64,000 nucleotides of DNA from Runella sp. MFBS21 (GTDB lineage Bacteria > Bacteroidota > Bacteroidia > Cytophagales > Spirosomataceae), in the NCBI RefSeq assembly GCF_029433105.1, contig NZ_JARNTW010000004.1, positions 144,880 to 208,879 on the forward strand, read 5' to 3'. A program made the translations under genes and the position numbers. Position 1 is the first letter of the stretch; each line of letters starts with the position of its first letter. The notes under the pieces were generated by a model that worked only from the letters and a program-made list of their open reading frames with translations, did no database searches and had not been told where the DNA came from. This document shows positions 63,901-64,000 of this stretch, piece by piece.

Positions 63901-64000
63901 ACTTAGCTCCCGGTCAAGCTTCAGTAGTGAACCCAGGTGCGAACGTTACCTTCCGTTTGACAGTAACCAACCAAGGTAATGTACCAGCGACAGCGATTGT
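60996..64000 (+). CDS. Large repeat-containing surface protein (DUF11 and SdrD-B domains), 3'-truncated by the window
   Basis: One frame is open from ATG 60996 to the window end, at least 1001 residues. A hydrophobic signal-like segment (SFKAFAGVLVLTLFTAFSALGQ) lies only at residues 189-210, behind a polar, proline-containing lead; the real start may instead be ATG 61419. Then follow a DUF11-type domain (VVDIKLSKLVDNAQPTIGQQIKFTIYAKNEGP), an Ig-like stretch with CPATGCC, three SdrD-B/Cna-B-like units (SIGDFVWKDxNDNG, with acidic calcium-type loops), and two further DUF11 units (FDLALTKSLAAGQSSTVQPGSNVTFTLTVKNEG; the second is cut off). Cell-surface adhesion or matrix is the likely role. A sorting domain would lie beyond the window. 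Confidence 0.85.
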   Translation, partial: MKYNLKQQKWQMKSQSITPSNEIFGYQSSSLTAISEKTFWTFLKNSLSCLQWIMPNRKQPFKAVLIQTPFVDDLIEGGQRASSVNVLSGDYHYNLPGASPPTCDSLGFTHQNFTPKYTFFQPIMSQIMNQLSISPPPDKQRMRALGARFDDKSKRWVSTSPPLPDVGANCHKSVQRTDLPSSARYLTQSFKAFAGVLVLTLFTAFSALGQKVVDIKLSKLVDNAQPTIGQQIKFTIYAKNEGPQSADSVIVRDVFPTAGATFGTSTATAGTVYTPVDGKWVIPSIAAGDSVKLELTGTVTGRGVYFNIAELVALGSSSEDSDSNPGNGDLGEDDIATACFSVPLLWYPGDEYTVSLSALGTSYSNVVWSKLGTNGLVPITGIPSDSASVSNDTLTIKGTGRFSFTAQVNTSCPATGCCDIVVIPGPLGSIGDFVWKDVNDNGRLDSGEPGVSGVLVRLFQKNEGGTFVKVDSVNTSLTGAYTFGNLLPGEYQVQFVGTNLPVGCILSPKQNQAGVPDSLDSDANPTTGFSQIVTIDPEQGGLLKDNPTIDAALFSPLGSIGDFVWKDLDNDGIQDGNEPGVNNVQIILYQKNQGGTFVPIDTTLTANNPVGGAPGYYLFDGLSLGEYQVQIVKGSLPVGCVLSDSTNKGSDDTLDNDFNPTTGLSQVIVINPTLGGINKDNPTIDGALYSPLGSIGDFVWKDLNDNGQQDSGEPGVRNVRVILWTSQGGNPLTAIDTTFTDNNGYYLFSNLVGGTYQVMFDPTSLPDTCQLSLNQNVGSDLTDNDANPTTGVTAPIVIDPTKTGIDKDNLTVDAAVTNFDLALTKSLAAGQSSTVQPGSNVTFTLTVKNEGSMIATAIVLRDSLPVGMTLNDSDWTAAGQIATLNVPIASLAPGASTTVDITVTVNANFSGSSLTNYAQIQDAKDKNGNPVKDKDSTPGNGFTKGEDDDDDEPINVSPAPVFDLALLKNLAPGQASVVNPGANVTFRLTVTNQGNVPATAI
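62271..63434 (+). repeat. Three tandem SdrD-B-like protein repeats
   Basis: Units begin at 62271, 62661 and 63066 (periods 390 and 405 nt, about 130-135 residues). Each opens with PLGSIGDFVWKD, has N-D-N-G-x-x-D-x-G-E-P-G-V, a YxFxxL-x-x-G-x-YQV strand, C-x-L-S, an acidic DNDxNPTTG loop and a closing D-N-P-T-I-D-A-A-L or like. DNA differs between units at synonymous sites, so the copies are not recent. Confidence 0.88.

Overview
The window looks like a chromosome segment of an aerobic, heterotrophic Bacteroidetes, most likely order Cytophagales. The sequence supports this in several ways: a SusC/SusD pair, an alternative complex III (act) operon fused to a cox operon, promoters of the Bacteroidetes type (TTG, 19-20 nt, TAnnTTTG), an absence of obvious Shine-Dalgarno sequences, many signal-peptide proteins cut at ...AQ, and a large SdrD-B/DUF11 repeat surface protein. 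I see no phage, insertion sequence, CRISPR array or rRNA. The one tRNA is tRNA-Cys(GCA).

Layout. 1-7.7 kb holds envelope and housekeeping genes: the end of cdsA, lpxH, a cupin, a YfiT/DinB protein, YkvA, tatA, gatA, a LysM lytic transglycosylase and hemJ. After a gene-free stretch of about 0.8 kb, 8.4-14.3 kb carries exported proteins: a porin, a di-heme peroxidase lipoprotein, a small exported protein, an SGNH lipoprotein and a Tat-exported beta-lactamase-family hydrolase. 14.4-19.1 kb is a SusD/SusC pair on the minus strand. 19.4-23.5 kb (minus) is a tyrosine/homogentisate catabolic group (flavin reductase-like protein, fahA, hmgA) next to two small cupin genes, one of which is broken by an apparent one-base deletion. 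23.6-30.5 kb (minus) is a tripartite RND efflux system (tolC-like, adaptor, pump), a DUF3995 membrane protein and a TetR regulator. A palindromic operator lies inside the tetR promoter, and a near copy lies just in front of the tolC-like gene.

30.7-33.4 kb carries an HNH protein, rpsA and tRNA-Cys. 33.6-50.2 kb is the core of the window: actABCDEF, coxB, coxA, ctaA, ctaB, two subunit III genes, a subunit IV, a SCO-like protein with no cysteine at all, a DUF420 (CtaM-type) protein and a small exported CxxC protein. All lie on the plus strand with short gaps, behind one well-formed promoter. The complex would oxidise menaquinol and pass electrons through c-type hemes to CuA and the heme-copper centre.

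50.3-54.1 kb holds prmC, a LolA-like protein, a YidD-family protein carrying an export signal, and two overlapping paralogous exported membrane proteins. 54.1-55.2 kb (minus) holds a TM2 protein and a small beta-barrel protein. 55.4-60.5 kb has cmk, a DadA-like oxidoreductase and a 1071-residue outer membrane protein built from a degenerate peptidase-like domain, a beta-propeller and a barrel. From 60,996 to the window edge an open frame encodes a repeat-rich surface protein that continues beyond the window.

The strongest leads are the cysteine-free SCO-like protein in the cox operon, the TetR operator wiring of the efflux system, the one-base frameshift in the DHCW-type cupin, the exported YidD, and the long surface protein. 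I found no wholly new multi-gene system that the sequence alone can prove.
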